A DNA stretch of 64,000 nt from positions 50,181,539 through 50,245,538 of the forward strand of contig OX578153.1 in NCBI GenBank assembly GCA_951213105.1. Reading direction: 5' to 3'. Numbering within the stretch: position 1 is the first letter of the stretch; every line of letters starts with the position of its first letter. The notes under the pieces are model-generated. The model was not told the origin of the DNA and ran no database searches. It saw only the letters and a list, made by a program, of their open reading frames with translations. The translations under genes and the position numbers were made by a program. This document shows, piece after piece, positions 10,210-23,133 of the stretch. The DNA comes from Amaurobius ferox. Its lineage: Eukaryota; Arthropoda; Arachnida; Araneae; Amaurobiidae.

Positions 10210-10880
10210 TACAGTATCCTGGAGCTGCGTGACGTGGGTTTGTCCATGCGTGCAGTTGCTACACCTGTTGGACACAGTTTGAGTACCATCCAGCGATGTG
10301 TGACATGATGGGCGTAGGAACATCAGCAAATACGCCGCAGAGGGAATGGATCGAACAGGAAGGAGCACAACAGAACCCACAGATAGACAGATTCAGCGAC
10401 CGAATACCCGTTCGCAGTGGCAAGTGTTCCCCGAAACAGCCTGCCAACATCAACGGTTGCACCTGCGTGCACCTAAACCATTCGAAATAGGTTGTAGGAA
10501 GTACAGCTGCTCGCACGGCAGTCAGCCACTGGGGTGCCATTAAAAGCTCGACCGAGGGATGCACGTCTGGCGTGGTGTAGTCGTCATCGCAACTGGACCA
10601 ATGCATGGTATCGTATATAGTTTACGGATGAATCTCGCTTCTGCCTGTAGAGGAATGACAGCCGTGAATGGGTGTGGCGGCTTCCCGGTGAACGCCACTT
10701 GTCATCCCATATCACCGAGAGTCACACTGGCCTCACACCGGGCATCATGTTTTGGAACCGTATCATGTTCGGTCGGCGGACAGCTTTGGTGCACATTGTA
10801 GGTGATCTGACAGCTGACCGGTACAGTACGTTATACAAGTTGTGCTACCTGTAGTTCGGCCATGGTGTAGGTCCTTCATA
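10210..10880 (+). pseudogene. Tc1-like transposase remnant
   Basis: One reading frame (codons starting at 10219) keeps transposase wording throughout. It opens with LELRDVGLSMRAVAT and STIQRCV, a helix-turn-helix DNA-binding region. It continues with ARLAWCSRHRNWTNAWYRI, FTDESRFCL (second catalytic Asp), WRLPGERHL, GIMFWNRIMFGRRTALV and GDLTADRYS. That frame has about seven in-frame stops (for example TGA and TAG near 10291-10302, TAG at 10618-10620 and 10648-10650). After about 10835 it slips into another frame, where VVLPVVRPWCRSF reads on. The terminal part with the third catalytic acidic residue (QxDNAxPH region) is missing. The element would have moved by cut-and-paste into TA sites. It is GC-richer than its surroundings and clearly dead. 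Confidence 0.88.
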
Positions 10881-10945
10881 GTGTTACAATTTAACTACGG
10901 AATACAGTATTTTAAATTTTGACGATTTTTACTTGCCATTTGTCA

Positions 10946-11300
10946 AAAAAAAAAAAAAACGGCAGCTTCTGCTTTTTTAAATTACAACAAAATCTAATTA
11001 GCACAAGGGACACCCACAATCGCGTCATCTAGCATTTTTTTTTAAAATTCGTAAGATTAGTTTTCCAATTAGAGTTGATACAAAATCTGCACAGACAGAC
11101 AGACAGACACACACACACACACAGATACTACAAATTTGGACCTACTAAGGATAATATGGAAACACAATGTTAACAATCATAGCACAATTAGACCAATTGC
11201 ATTATTTTGAGATAACAACGAAGCTTTTATATTTCCAATACTCTTATAAATCGATCGCCGATTACAAATTGCAATTTTTTGATGTGAATATGCTTGGGGT
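10946..11300 (+). repeat. Poly-A tract and family A-related fragment
   Basis: A run of about 14 A lies at 10946-10959. The segment 10985-11150 parallels the window start: AAAATCTAATTAGCAC, TTAGTTTTCCAATTAGAGTT, then GCACAGACAGACAGACAGAC and an (AC)n run. No gene is seen on to 11300. Confidence 0.5.
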
Positions 11301-11639
11301 TTCTGTGGCGGAAATCAGACGATTATGAAAAATATAAACCCATTGCACGTTTATACTTCCGAACCAAATATCACCAAATTATGAATATATGAAAATAATT
11401 TCAATACTTACTTAATGTGAACTTTTTTTCCAAAAAAAATAAAAAAGTGGTGAAATTTTTCAATTTTCTGACTTTCACTCAAAATACTTTCGAAACTACA
11501 AAAGATAGATATATATATAGTAAATGACAAAAAAATAAATGCAATTTAGTTTATAAATCTATATGTCTTTCCTAAAAAGTTTTTTTAAATAGATTTCAAG
11601 TAATAAGCTTGTCAAGTTGAAGAAAATTTAACATTCAAC

Positions 11640-12640
11640 ATAGTTTCAAGTGTTTATGACTTCGATCATTTTGTCATTCTGCCTGTCTGTCCGTTGGCAA
11701 GATAACTGCCGTAAAAAATTCTTTATCATAATTAAATTTTAGTATCTTTTTGAGATGGTCTGTAGGATATATGGGATTGAAAATGATTAATATCACCCGA
11801 TTAGTTTGAGATTTACTTCTAGTTGAAAAATGAAATACATTGAAAGCTATCCCTTTGGACTTTTTTGGAAATCTATCCCTTTCAAACGTTTTTTGAGCGG
11901 AGTTAAAATTCACAATTGCTTCGAAAATGTTAGGAAATATTGATATTATCGCATAAAATGTGCAAAAAAAAATTCAGCAAAATATGTTGTAGTTTTTAAA
12001 TAAAAATTGAAATAATAATTGCAGTCATGATATATGAACAGATCATATTTCTCATTGCAAAATGAAATATGGCTTCCATTTTCCGCTGTAACCATAGATG
12101 TTTAAAGATCCTTTAAATTAATATTTAGTGTTGCATCCGTCCTAAAACCGCTTTATTTTTGCGTATTATATGTGTTTCTAACTTCTGTGGTAAAGTAATT
12201 AAAATATTTTTTTTATTTCATATGATCCGTAAACGTTGATTATTTCTACAACAAAGCCTAATTTTAACGTATGCAGAATGTAAACGAACCAAGTGATTAG
12301 AATGTGAGTTGTATAAGAAATGCTGATTTTTTCACGTAAAATTATTTAACTCAGGAGTCTGGAATACAAGGGCTATGAAATATTGATTGATTTTACATAA
12401 AGAGGCAGACGATTTATATGTCGACTTCATTTGAATAAAGTTCATTTTGCATATTTCTAGCATTGCCTTTTTTGATGAAGTTTCAAGTTTTAAAATATAA
12501 TAAATTACTGTAGCACTGTACTAATTTAATAAATATCAACGCTGAATGTATTGCTTTTCAGAGAAGTTTTAAGAAAACTGCATGTTAGTTGGAAAGTGTT
12601 TCATAATCAATGTTTATACATGATTGATCTTTCTTGTTCA
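11640..12640 (+). repeat. Family B element, oldest copy
   Basis: It begins near GTGTTTATGACTTCGATCAT and CTGCCTGTCTGTCCGTTGGC. It passes through AACTGCCGTAAAAA, AGATGGTCTGTAG and ATATCACCCGATTAGTTT. It reaches CATCCGTCCTAAAACC, TTTCTACAACAAAGCC and GGAGTCTGGAATAC. The same order of phrases occurs at 47535-49120 and 49672-50575. No coding content; the class is unknown. Confidence 0.65.
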
Positions 12641-13122
12641 TGTTTGTAATGCTTATATCCCAGAAACTAAAAATGCGATGATTAACATGCAAGAATTTGT
12701 AGCACATTGAAAGCCATTCAACTATATATAATTGGAATTTGAATCGAGTTCATAGATTTCGAAGTATAGTGGTTATAATTTCGATAAGTTTCTATAACCT
12801 TTGTTTTCCAAAGGGTATTAAAGAAGTAATACTAAAAATGTCACGATTGCTGCTGCTCAATCTGTTTACTTACTCTTGGGTGAAAAATTACTGATGCATG
12901 AGCACGAAATATTTTATTTTATTTAAATAAAATTAGAAGTTCAAATGAACTTGGGGAGTCTAAAGATGTTTAATGATTGGTGAGGCTTGAACTGAATAGA
13001 AGAAATTATAGGTATTCAAGTACGTATTTATGTGCCGCCAGACAAGTTTATTGGGTTCACCAGTTCATTCAAGATTGCCAGTGTCATCCTGATACAGTTC
13101 TCAATCATAATATATTTTAATA
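12641..13122. other. No gene or repeat recognised
   Basis: AT-rich with short open frames only. I see no conserved motif and no microsatellite of note. Confidence 0.4.
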
Positions 13123-13152
13123 CTAGCAGCATACCCGTTCTTCGTACGGAGT
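13123..13152 (-). mobile_element. Helitron-like 3' terminus (minus strand)
   Basis: On the minus strand this reads CTCCGTACGAAGAACGGG, TATGCTG and CTAG, followed by TATT. It has the same order as the array units' 3' ends: a hairpin-capable GC-rich stretch with CCGT/ACGG pairing, about 8 nt, then CTAG before a T. The rest of the element should extend to the right. The region to about 14.4 kb has no coding sequence. Confidence 0.55.
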
Positions 13153-14460
13153 GTATAATATAAAGAAATTTATAATTCGCAATCATGTGCAAATTCTGTT
13201 AAAATATTAAATTTATCGCTCATAAAGAGAAGTTTAAGAATATCTGTTCTCACTATGCAAAATTATCTTCACGGGCAGATCTGAAGAATAAAACATCCTG
13301 GCCCCTTTTGAATGCAAATTTACAAAAAAAAGGAATTGAATCAATATATGCAACCCCGTACTACTTATATTGTCGCAGATTAGAAAATATGCCAGTGTGT
13401 AAGTAGAAGCTTACCCGTATTGCAATATGTGTCTCAAAAATATTTGCCAAAATAAAAAAGATGACATAAAAAATTGAAAGTATCAAAAATTCCCGTAATC
13501 TTAATACCAGAAGGTCGTAATTGATTCGAATATATGTCAATATATATCAAAATATATGCCAATATACCTGTACTACTTGTATTCGTAGATTGGAAGATAT
13601 ACCCATGCATTTGTAGAAGATTACTCGTACAACGTACTATATATGACTTTCAACAATTTTCGTCATAATAAAACAATTCCATAATAATTTGAAAATATCA
13701 GTAATCCCTGAATCAACAGTCCCCGAAAATATCAATAATAATGATGTTTAAACCTGAAGACCGTAATTGATATTATCTAGTCAAAAATTCAATGTCAATG
13801 AAATTTATTTTATATACATATTTTTACTATTCAAATCGGAAAAGATTTAATAAAAATCATATGCCGCATAACATATCGGATCCGTTGCTAAGCGACATGA
13901 TATCAATTGCTTTAAATAAATTGATGGAAATCATATCATCTGAATAATGCAATCTCCATGGAAGGTTTGGCGACATTTTCGTCAATTTAGCTATAACTTA
14001 AAAAATCGCCAAATTTATCGCCAAGTGGGACTGTAGAACTGATAATCTCATTATGCGACAAATTGACGAAACATCATCACAATACTATCCTCTAACAAAA
14101 CACAATTAATTTCATTTATTAAGCACGATTTTATCAATTTCATGATATTTTTATGGATTTAGAAATATTTTTACCAATTTGGTGATATTAAAAAAATTCC
14201 TTAAATGTGTTACTAAGTAGGATGGATGGACTGACCGACAAATGCTACAGAAACATCATTTCAGAACTTTATTCTAAAAAAACAAATTTAATTTCATTGA
14301 TTTGGGTCATTTTTATCAATTTGGAGACATTTCTACTAATTTGGTAAAGTTTAAGAAAAGTTACCAAGTTATTTAGAGATATTCCTCTAAATTCGTAGCT
14401 CTGAATTTGCAGATCTGAAGAATAAAATATCCTGATCCCGTTTGTATATACTAAATGAAA
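13153..14460. other. Gene-free, probable body of a Helitron-like element
   Basis: Two loosely repeated phrases are seen: GCAGATCTGAAGAATAAAA at 13276-13294 and again at 14409-14427. Pieces with CTACTTATATTGTCGCAGAT (13371-) and CTACTTGTATTCGTAGAT (13573-) are also similar. TTGGCGA and CGCCAA words near 13970-14030 recall family A. No gene is seen. Confidence 0.4.
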
Positions 14461-14469
14461 ACAGTAAAA

Positions 14470-14836
14470 TTGTATTAGAAGATGTGATAGAGGCTTGATA
14501 TTTGGTATATGAGCCAATCATCTGATAAAAAACCCAAGATAGAATTTTTCAAAAATGTTCATTTATGGGTGTGCTTCACAGAAAAATGTTCCAAAGGAGA
14601 AATAATAAAATAGGGGTGCCTCTGGATGAGATAGACTTTAATGTCGTGTACGAGTAGATAATTCGAAAGGATTAAATGCGCAAATTAATTTTCCCAATAT
14701 CTTCTTTTTTAGGGGTTTCTGCACACCAAAATATTCGATTTGTCGAATAAATGTGAAACGTGAATTATAAAAAAATTTGCATTATTCAGGGGTTGCTTAT
14801 TGCAAGACCGTTGATTTTCAACGGGTATTCAGCTAG
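14470..14836 (+). mobile_element. Array unit 0: 3' part only
   Basis: This opens the array without a 5' start. Monomer remnants from about 14470 lead to the hairpin at 14808-14824 and CTAG at 14833-14836. The next unit begins at the following base. Confidence 0.65.
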
Positions 14837-16360
14837 TATATACTAATTGCCAAGTGTCCGTCTGTCTGTCTGTCTGTCTGTCCGTCTGTCTGTCTGTCAC
14901 GCCTTTTTTAGGCACTTCCCGAATAGATAGAGACTTGCAATTTGGTACACGGCTCGGTCGTTCGATAAACCCCCCTGGAAAAATCGAATTTTTCGAAAAC
15001 GTTCTATAGAGGGGGTGCCCCACACCAAAACGTTCGAAAAGTGAAATGACGGGAAAGCATGCTTTGCGATGAGGTAGAGACTTCAAATTTGGTGTATGGC
15101 TAAATTGTTCGAAAGGAAGAAAGTGTGCAATTTCCGATTTCCAATATTTTCTACTTAAGGGGGTGCCGCACACTAAAACGTTCGAAAAGTGAAATGATAG
15201 GAAATCATGCTTTGCGACGAGATAGAGATTTCAAATTTGGTGTATTGGTAAATCGTTCGAAAGGAAGAAAGCGTGCAATTTCAGATTTCCAATATTTTCT
15301 ACTTAAGGGGGTGCCGCACACCAAAATATTCGATTTGAAGAATAAATGAGAAAACGATCCTTTAAAATTTGATAGAGGCTTGAAATTCGGTATATGGGCT
15401 AATCATTTGATGGAAACACCCAAGACAAATATAGTTTTTCAAAAATGTTCGTTCAAGGGGGTGCTCCAGAGTAAAACGTTCGAAAAGTGAATTGATAAAA
15501 AACCATAATTCGGAATGAGATAGAGATATCAAATTCGTGTAAGGGTAGATAGTGTGGAAGGAAGAAAGTGTATAATTTCAGTTTACCAAAATTTTCTACT
15601 TTAGGGGGTGTCGCATTCTAAAATGTTCGATTTTCGGAATAAAGGAGAAACGCCCCTTTCAAAAGGTGATAGAGGCTTAATATTTGGTACATGGGCGAAT
15701 CATCTCATAGAAATCACAAAAAGAATAGAGTTTTTCAAAAATGTATAGTTAAGGGGTGGGTACTCCACACAAAAGCATTCGAAAGATGAAATGCTAGAAA
15801 AGCATGCTTCACGATGAGATAGAGACTTCAAATTTGGTGTACGGGTAAAAAGTTGGAAAGGAAGAAAGTGTGCAATTTCAGTCTTCCAACATTTGCTATT
15901 GTAGCGGATGCCGATGTCTCTCTATCTATTTGTTCGAAACGTTCGAAAAGAGAATTGATAAAAAACCATGCTTCGAAATGAGATAGAGATATCAAATTTG
16001 GTGTAAGGGTAGATAGTTTGAAAGGAAGAAAGTGTGAAATTTCAGATTTCCAATATTTGCTTCTTTAAGGGGTGCGTACACTAATATGTTCGATTTTCTG
16101 AATAAATGAGGCACGCTTCCTTTTAAATGTGTTAGAGGCTTGATATTTGGTATATGGGCCAATCATCTTATAAAAAACACAATACAAACCGAGGAAAAAG
16201 TGCGAAAATTTAATTTTCCAATATTTTCTCCTTTAGGGGGTTCTGAACACCAAAATATTCGATTTGTCGAATAAATGTGAAACGCGAATTATTATAAAAT
16301 ATACATTATTCAGGGATTGCTTATTGTGAGACCGTTGCTTTTCAACGGGTATTCGGCTAG
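14837..16360 (+). mobile_element. Array unit 1, about 1.52 kb
   Basis: It starts TATACTAATTGCC, followed by a CTGT/CCGT run near 14860-14898. About nine monomers follow. It ends in the hairpin CCGTTGCTTTTCAACGG (16332-16348) and CTAG at 16357-16360. The loop differs by one base from the commonest form while the stem is intact. Confidence 0.75.
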
Positions 16361-16382
16361 TATATACTAATTGCCAAGTGTC

Positions 16383-16417
<35 letters not shown>

Positions 16418-17716
16418 CTGTCACGCTTTTTTCAGGCACTTCCCGAATAGATAGGGACTTGCAATTTGGTACACGGCTCGGTCGTTCGATAAAACCCCCT
16501 GGAAAAATCGAATTTTTCGAAAACGTTCTATAGAGGGGGTGCCCCACACCAAAACGTTCGAAAAGTGAAATGACGGGAAAGCATGCTTTGCGATGAGATA
16601 GAGACTTCAAATTCGGTGTATGGGTAAATCACTCGAAAGGAAGAAAGTGTGCAATTTCAGATTTCCAATATTTTCTACTTAAGGGGGGGTGCAGCACACC
16701 AAAACGTTCGAAAAGTGAAATGATAGGAGAGCATGCTTTGCGATGAGATAGAGACTTCAAGTTTGGTGTATGGGTAAATCGTTTGAAACGAAGAAAGTGT
16801 GGAATTTCAGATTTCCAATATTTTCTACTTAAGGGGGTGCCGCACACTAAAACGTTCGAAAAGTGAAATGATAGGAAAGAATGCTTTACGATGAGGTAGA
16901 GACTTCAAATTTGGTGTATGGGTAAATCGTTCGAAAGGAAGAAAGTGTGCAATTTCAGATATCCAATATTTTCTACTTAAGGGGGTGCCGCACACTAAAA
17001 CGTTCGAAAAGTGAAATGATAGGAAAGAATACTCTGCGATGAGGTAGAGACTTCAAATTTGGTGTATTGGTAAATCGTTCGAAAGGAAGAAAGTGTGCAA
17101 ATTCAGATTTCCAATATTTTGTACTTAAGGGGGTGCCGCACACCAAAATGTTCGATTTACAGAATAAATGAGAAAACGCTCCTTTAAAATTTGATAGAGC
17201 TTTGAAACTTGGTATATGGGCTAATCATTTGACGGAAACACGCAAGACGAATATAGTTTTTTTTTAAATGTTCGTTTAAGGGTGTGCTCCAGAGTGAAAC
17301 GTTCGAAAAGTGACTTTTAGAAAACCATGCTTCGAAATGAGATAGAGATATCAAATTTGGTGTAAGGGTAGATAGTTTGAAAAGAAGAAAGTGTGAAATT
17401 TCAGATTTCCAATATTTGCTACTTTAAGGGGTGCGCAATAATATGTTCGATTTTCCGAATAAATGAGCACGCTTCCTTTAAAACATGATAGAGACTTGAT
17501 ATTTGGTATATGGGCCAATCATCTGATAAAAAACACAAGACAAACAGAGGAAGAAGTGCGCAAATTTAGTTTTCCAATATTTTCCTCTTTAGGGGGTTCT
17601 GCACACCAAAATATTCGATTTGTCGAATAAATGTGAAACGCGAATTATTATAAAATTTACATTATTCAGGGGTTGCTTATTGCGAGACCGTTAATTTTCA
17701 ACGGGTATTCGGCTAG
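16361..17716 (+). mobile_element. Array unit 2, about 1.36 kb
   Basis: It has four successive, very similar 150-bp monomers at about 16530-17130, then diverged ones. The 3' hairpin CCGTTAATTTTCAACGG (17688-17704) has lost one stem pair. CTAG is at 17713-17716. Confidence 0.75.
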
Positions 17717-19491
17717 TATATACTAATTGCCAAGTGTCCGTCTTTCTGTCTGCCTGTCACGCTTTTTTCCGGCACTTCCCGAATAGATAGAGACTTGCAA
17801 TTTGGTACACGGCTCGGTCGTTCGATAAAACCCCCTGGAAAAATCGAATTTTCAAAAATGTTCTATAGAGGGGGTGCCCCACACCAAAACGGTCCAAAAG
17901 TGAAATGATGGGAAAGCATACTTTGCGATGAGATAGAGACTTCAAATTTGGTGTATGGGTAAATCATTTGAAAGGAAGAAAGTGTACAATTTCAGATTTC
18001 CAATATTTTCTACTTAAGGGGGTGCCGCACACCAAAACGTTCGAAAAGTTAAATGATAAGAAAGCATGCTTTGCGATGAGATAGAGACTTCAAATTTCGT
18101 GTATGGGTAAATCGTTCGACAGGAAGAAAGTGTGCAGTATCAGATAACCAATATTTTGTATACTTAAGGGGGTGCCGCACACCAAAATGTTCGATGTACC
18201 GAATAAATGAGAAACGTCTCCTTTAAAATTTGATAGCGGCTTGAAATTAGGTATATAGACTAATCATTTGATGAAAACACCCAGGATGAATATAGTTTTT
18301 AAAAAAAAACTTTAGAGGGGGTGCTCTAGAGGAAAACGTTCGATAGGTGAATTGATAAGAAAACATACTGCGGGATGAGATAGAGATTTGAAATTTGGTG
18401 TACGGGTTTGGGAGGAAGAAAGTGTACAATTTCAGTTTTCCAATATTTTATACTTTAGAGGGTGTTGCACACAAAAATATTCGATTATCGGAATGAAGTA
18501 GAAATATCCCTTTTAGAACGAGATAGAGGCTTGTTATTTGGTATATGGGCGAATCATTTGATAGGAAACCCAAGAAGAATGGAGTTTTTCAAAAATATAT
18601 ATTTAAGGGGGGTGGGTACTCCTCAGAAAAACATTCGAAGGGTTAAATTATAGAAAAAGTATACTTCACGATGAGTTAGAGACTTCAAATTTGGTATACG
18701 GGTATATAGTTTGAAAGGAAGAACGTATACGATTTCAGTTTACAAACATATGCTATTGTAGGGGGTGCTGCACACTAAAATGTTCGATTTCACGAACCAC
18801 TGACAAACGCATTCTTTAGAGTGAGATAGAAGCGTGAAATTTAGTATATGAGCTAATCATTTAATAAAAAAAACCCTAAGATCATTACAGTTTATCAAAA
18901 ATGATCATATAAGGGGGTGCAACACAGAAAACCGTAAAAACGTTCAAAATATGAAGTGATAGAAAAACATGCTCCACAATAGGATAGAGACTTCAAATTT
19001 GGCGTATACTGGTAAATTCTTTGAAAGGAAGAAAGTGTGCAAATTTCAGATTTCCAATATTTGCTGCTTTAGGGGGTGTCGCACGCTAATATGTTCGATT
19101 TTCGGAATAAATGAGATACTCTTGCTTTTAAATGTGATAGAGGCTTGATATTTGGTATATGGGCCAATCATCTGATAAAAAATACAGCACAAACGGAGTT
19201 TCTCGAAAATGTTCATTTATGGGAGTGCTCCAAAGAAAAACGTTCAAAAGGGGAGATGATAAAATAGTATGCTTCGGGATGAGAGAGAGACTTTAATTTG
19301 GTGTAGTGGTAGATAATTCGAAAGGACGACGTGCGCAATTTAAATTTTCCAATATTTTCTTCTTCAGGGGCTTCTGCACACTAAAATATTCGATTTGCCG
19401 AATAGATGTGAAACGCGAATTATTTAAAAATTTACATTATTCAGGGGTTGCTTATTGCGAGACCGTTGATTTTCAACTGGTATTCGGCTAT
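17717..19491 (+). mobile_element. Array unit 3, about 1.78 kb
   Basis: The 5' microsatellite is short (GTCCGTCTTTCTGTCTGCCTGTC). The 3' end is slightly decayed: CCGTTGATTTTCAACTGG (19463-19480), then GGTATTCGG and CTAT. The next unit's start reads TCTATATATACTAATTGCC, which would supply the 5' TC of a canonical Helitron. Confidence 0.7.
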
Positions 19492-21045
19492 CTATATATA
19501 CTAATTGCCAAGTTTCCGTCTGTCCGTCTGTCTGTCTGTCTGTCTGTCACGCTTTTTTCAGGCACTTCCCGAATAGATAGAGACTTGCAATTTGGTACAC
19601 GGCTCTGTAGTTCGATAAAACCCCCTGGAAAAATCGAATTTTCCGAAAACGTTCTATAGAGGGGGTGCCGCACACCAAAACGTTCGAAAAGTGAAAAGAT
19701 GAGAAAGCATACTTTGTGATGAGATAGAGACTTCAAATTCGGTGTATACGTAAATCAGTCGAAAGGAAGAAAGTGTGCAATTTCAGATTTCCAAAATTTT
19801 CTACTTAAAGGTGTGCCGCACACCAAAACGTTCGAAAAGTGAAATGATAGGAAACCATGCTTTGCGATGAGATATAGACTTCAAATTCGGTGTATACGTA
19901 AATCATTCGAAAGGAAGAAAATGTGCAATTTCAGATTTCCAATTATTTCTACTTAAGGGGTGTAGCACACCAAAACGTTCGATTTACCGAATAAATGAGA
20001 AAAGGCGCCTTTAACATTTGATAGAGGCTTAAAATTTGGTATATGGGCTAATAATTTGATGAAAATACCTAAGACGAATACGGTTTTTCAAAAATGTTCG
20101 TTTAAAGGGGGTGCTCCAGAGTAAAACGTTCGAAAAGTCAATTGATAAAAAAAACCAAGCTTTGGAATGAGATAGAGATAGCAAATTTGGTGTAAATGTA
20201 GAGAGTTGGAAAGGAAGAAAGTGTACAATTTCAGTTTACCAATATTTTCTATTTTAGGGGGTGCCGCACACCAAAATGTTCGATATTCGGAAAAAAGGAG
20301 AAACGCTCCTTGAAAAACGTGATAGAGGCTTTATATTTGGTATATGGAAGAATCATCTCATAGAAATCACAAAAAGAGTAGAGTTTTTAAAAAATGTATA
20401 GTTAAGGGGGTGGGTACTCCACACAAAAGCCTTCGAAAGATGAAATGCTAGAAAAGCATGCTTCACGATGAGATAGAGGCTTCAAATTTGGTGTACGGGT
20501 AAAAAGTTGGAAAGGAAGAAAGTGCGCAATTTCAGTCTTCCAATATTTGCTATTGTAGGGGGTGCCGATCACTAAAATGTTCGATTTGCCGAACAAATGA
20601 AAAACGCCTCCTTTACAATGTGATAGAAGCTTGAAATTTAGTATATGGTCTAACCATTTAACAAAAAAAAAACATGAATACAGTTTGACAAAAATGTTCA
20701 TTAACGGGGTGCTACACAGAAAAACGTTCGAAAGGTGAAGTGACAGAAAAAACATGCTTCTCGATAGGATAGAGACTTCAAATTTGGTGTATGGGTAAAT
20801 AGTTTGAATGGAAGAAAGCGTTAAATTTCAGATTTCCAATATTTGCTACATTAAGGGGTGCCGCACACTAATATGTTCGATTTTTCGAGTAAATGAGGCA
20901 AGCTTCTTTTTAAATGTGATAGAGTCTTAATATTCGGTATATGGGCCAGTCATCTGATAAAAAACCCAAGACAAAGATAGTTTTTCAAAAATGTTCATTT
21001 ATGGGTGTGCTTCACAGAAAATATTTCCAAAGGAGAAATACTAAT
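19492..21045 (+). mobile_element. Array unit 4, lacks its 3' end
   Basis: The unit runs through monomers to about 21040 (CCAAAGGAGAAATACTAAT) and stops without the hairpin. The next unit begins within a TATC repeat (ATCTATCTATCTATATATAC). The last roughly 250 bp of the unit were lost. Confidence 0.65.
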
Positions 21046-23133
21046 ATCTATCTATCTATATATACTAATTGCCAAGTGTCCGTCTGTCTGTCTGTCCGTC
21101 TGTCTGTCTGTCACGCTTTTTTTAGGCACTTCCCGAATAGATAGAGACTTGCAATTTGTTACACGGCTCGGTCGTTCGATAAAACCCCATGGAAAAATCG
21201 AATTTTTCGAAAACGTTCTATAGAGGGGGTGCCCCACACCAAAACGTTCGAAAAGTGAAATGACGGGAAAGCATGCTTTGCGATGAGATAGAGACTTCAA
21301 ATTCGGTGTATGGGTAAATCACTCGAAAGGAAGAAAGTGTGCAATTTCAGATTTCCAATATTTTCTACTTAAGGGGGGGTGCAGCACACCAAAACGTTCG
21401 AAAAGTGAAATGATAGGAGAGCATGCTTTGCGATGAGGTAGAGACTTCAAATTTGGTGTATGGGTAAATCGTTCGAAAGGAAGAAAGTGTGCAATTTCAG
21501 ATTTCCAATATTTTCTACTTAAAGGGGTGCCGTACACTAAAACGTTCGAAAAGTGAAATGATGGGAAAGAATACTTTGCGATGAGGTAGAGACTTCAAAT
21601 TTGGTGTAAGGCTAAATTGTTCGAAAGGAAGAAAGTGTGCAATTTCCGATTTCCAATATTTTCTACTTAAGGGGGTGCCGCACACCAAAACTTTCGAAAA
21701 GTGAAATGATAAGAAAGCATGCTTTGCGATGAGATAGAGACTTCAAATTTGGTGTATTGGTAAATCGTTCGAAAGGAAGAAAGCGTGCAATTTCAGATTT
21801 CCAATATTTTCTACTTAAGGGGGTGCCGCACACCAAAATATTCGATTTGCAGAATAAATGAGAAAACGATCCTTTAAAATTTGATAGAGGCTTGAAATTC
21901 GGTATATGGGCTAATCATTTGATGGAAACACCCAAGACAAATATAGTTTTTCAAAAATGTTCGTTTAAGGGGGTGCTCCAGAGTAAAACGTTCGAAAAGT
22001 GAATTGATAAAAAACCATAATTCGGAATGAGATAGAGATATCAAATTTGGTGTATGGGTAGATAGTGTGGAAGGAAGAAAGTGTATAATTTCTGTTTACC
22101 AAAATTTTCTGCTTTAGGGGGTGTCGCACACTAAAATGTTCGATTTTCGGAATAAAGGAAAAACGCCCCTTTCAAAAGGTGATAGAGGCTTAATATTTGG
22201 TATATGGGCGAATCATCTCATAGAAATCAGAAAAAGAATAGAGTTTTTCAAAAATGTATAGTTAAGGGGGTGGGTACTCCACACAAAAGCATTCGAAAGA
22301 TGAAATGCTAGAAATGCATACTTCACGATGAGATAGAGACTTCAAATTTGGTGTACGGGTAAATAGTTGTAAAGAAGGAAAGTGAGCAATTTCAGTTTTC
22401 AAACTTTTGCTATTGTAGGGGGTGCCGCTCACTAAAATTTTCGATTTGCCGAACAAATGAAAAACGCCTTCTTTACAATGTGATAGAAGCTTGAAATTTA
22501 GTATATGGGCTAACTATTTGACAAAAACACCAAACATGAATACAGTTTGACAAAAATGTTCATTGACGGAGTGCTACACAGAAAAACGTTTGAAAAGTGA
22601 AGTGATAGAAAAAAATGCTTCTCGATAGGATAGAGACTTCAAATTTGGTGTACGGGTAGATAGTTTGAAAGGAAGAAAGCGTGAAATTTCAGATTTCCAA
22701 TATTTGCTACTTTAAGGGGTGCCGCACACTAATATGTTCGATTTTCGGAATAAATGAGGCACGCTTCCTTTTAAATGTGACAGAGGCTTGATATTTGGTA
22801 TATGGGCCAATCATCTGATAAAAAACCCAAGACAAAGAGAGTTTTTCAAAAATATTCATTTATGGGTGTGCTTCACAGAAAAAAGTTCCAAAGGAGAAAT
22901 AATAATATAGGGGTGTCTCGGGATGAGATAGAATTTACTGTAGTGTTCGTGTAAATAATTCGAAAGGAAGAAATGCTCAAATTTAGTTTCCCAATATTTT
23001 CTTCTTTAGGGGGTTCTGCACACCAAAATATTCGATTTGTCGAACAAATGTGTAAAGCGAATTATTAAAAAATTTACATTATTCAGGGGTTGCTTATTGC
23101 GATACCGTTGATTTTCAACGGGTATTCGGCTAG
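21046..23133 (+). mobile_element. Array unit 5, about 2.09 kb
   Basis: It contains a clean run of monomers with junctions near 21361, 21511, 21660 and 21810, giving the 149-150 bp period. It ends in CCGTTGATTTTCAACGG (23105-23121) and CTAG (23130-23133). Confidence 0.75.

Noticed and set aside
10259..10606. 115-residue minus-strand open frame
   Set aside because: It is the antisense shadow of the GC-rich Tc1-like transposase remnant.
14860..14898. Repeats with regular spacing resembling a CRISPR array
   Set aside because: The DNA is eukaryotic, and the repeats are microsatellites and 150-bp satellite monomers without unique spacers.
16233..16610. Minus-strand open frame ending in DRQTDRQTD repeats, also at 14829, 19488, 21052, 23006, 26390 and 28365
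   Set aside because: It is the translation of the Helitron-like unit's 5' end and CTGT microsatellite. The 149-150 bp monomer sometimes keeps frame, which produces similar-looking proteins, but length and start vary and frames break in sister units.
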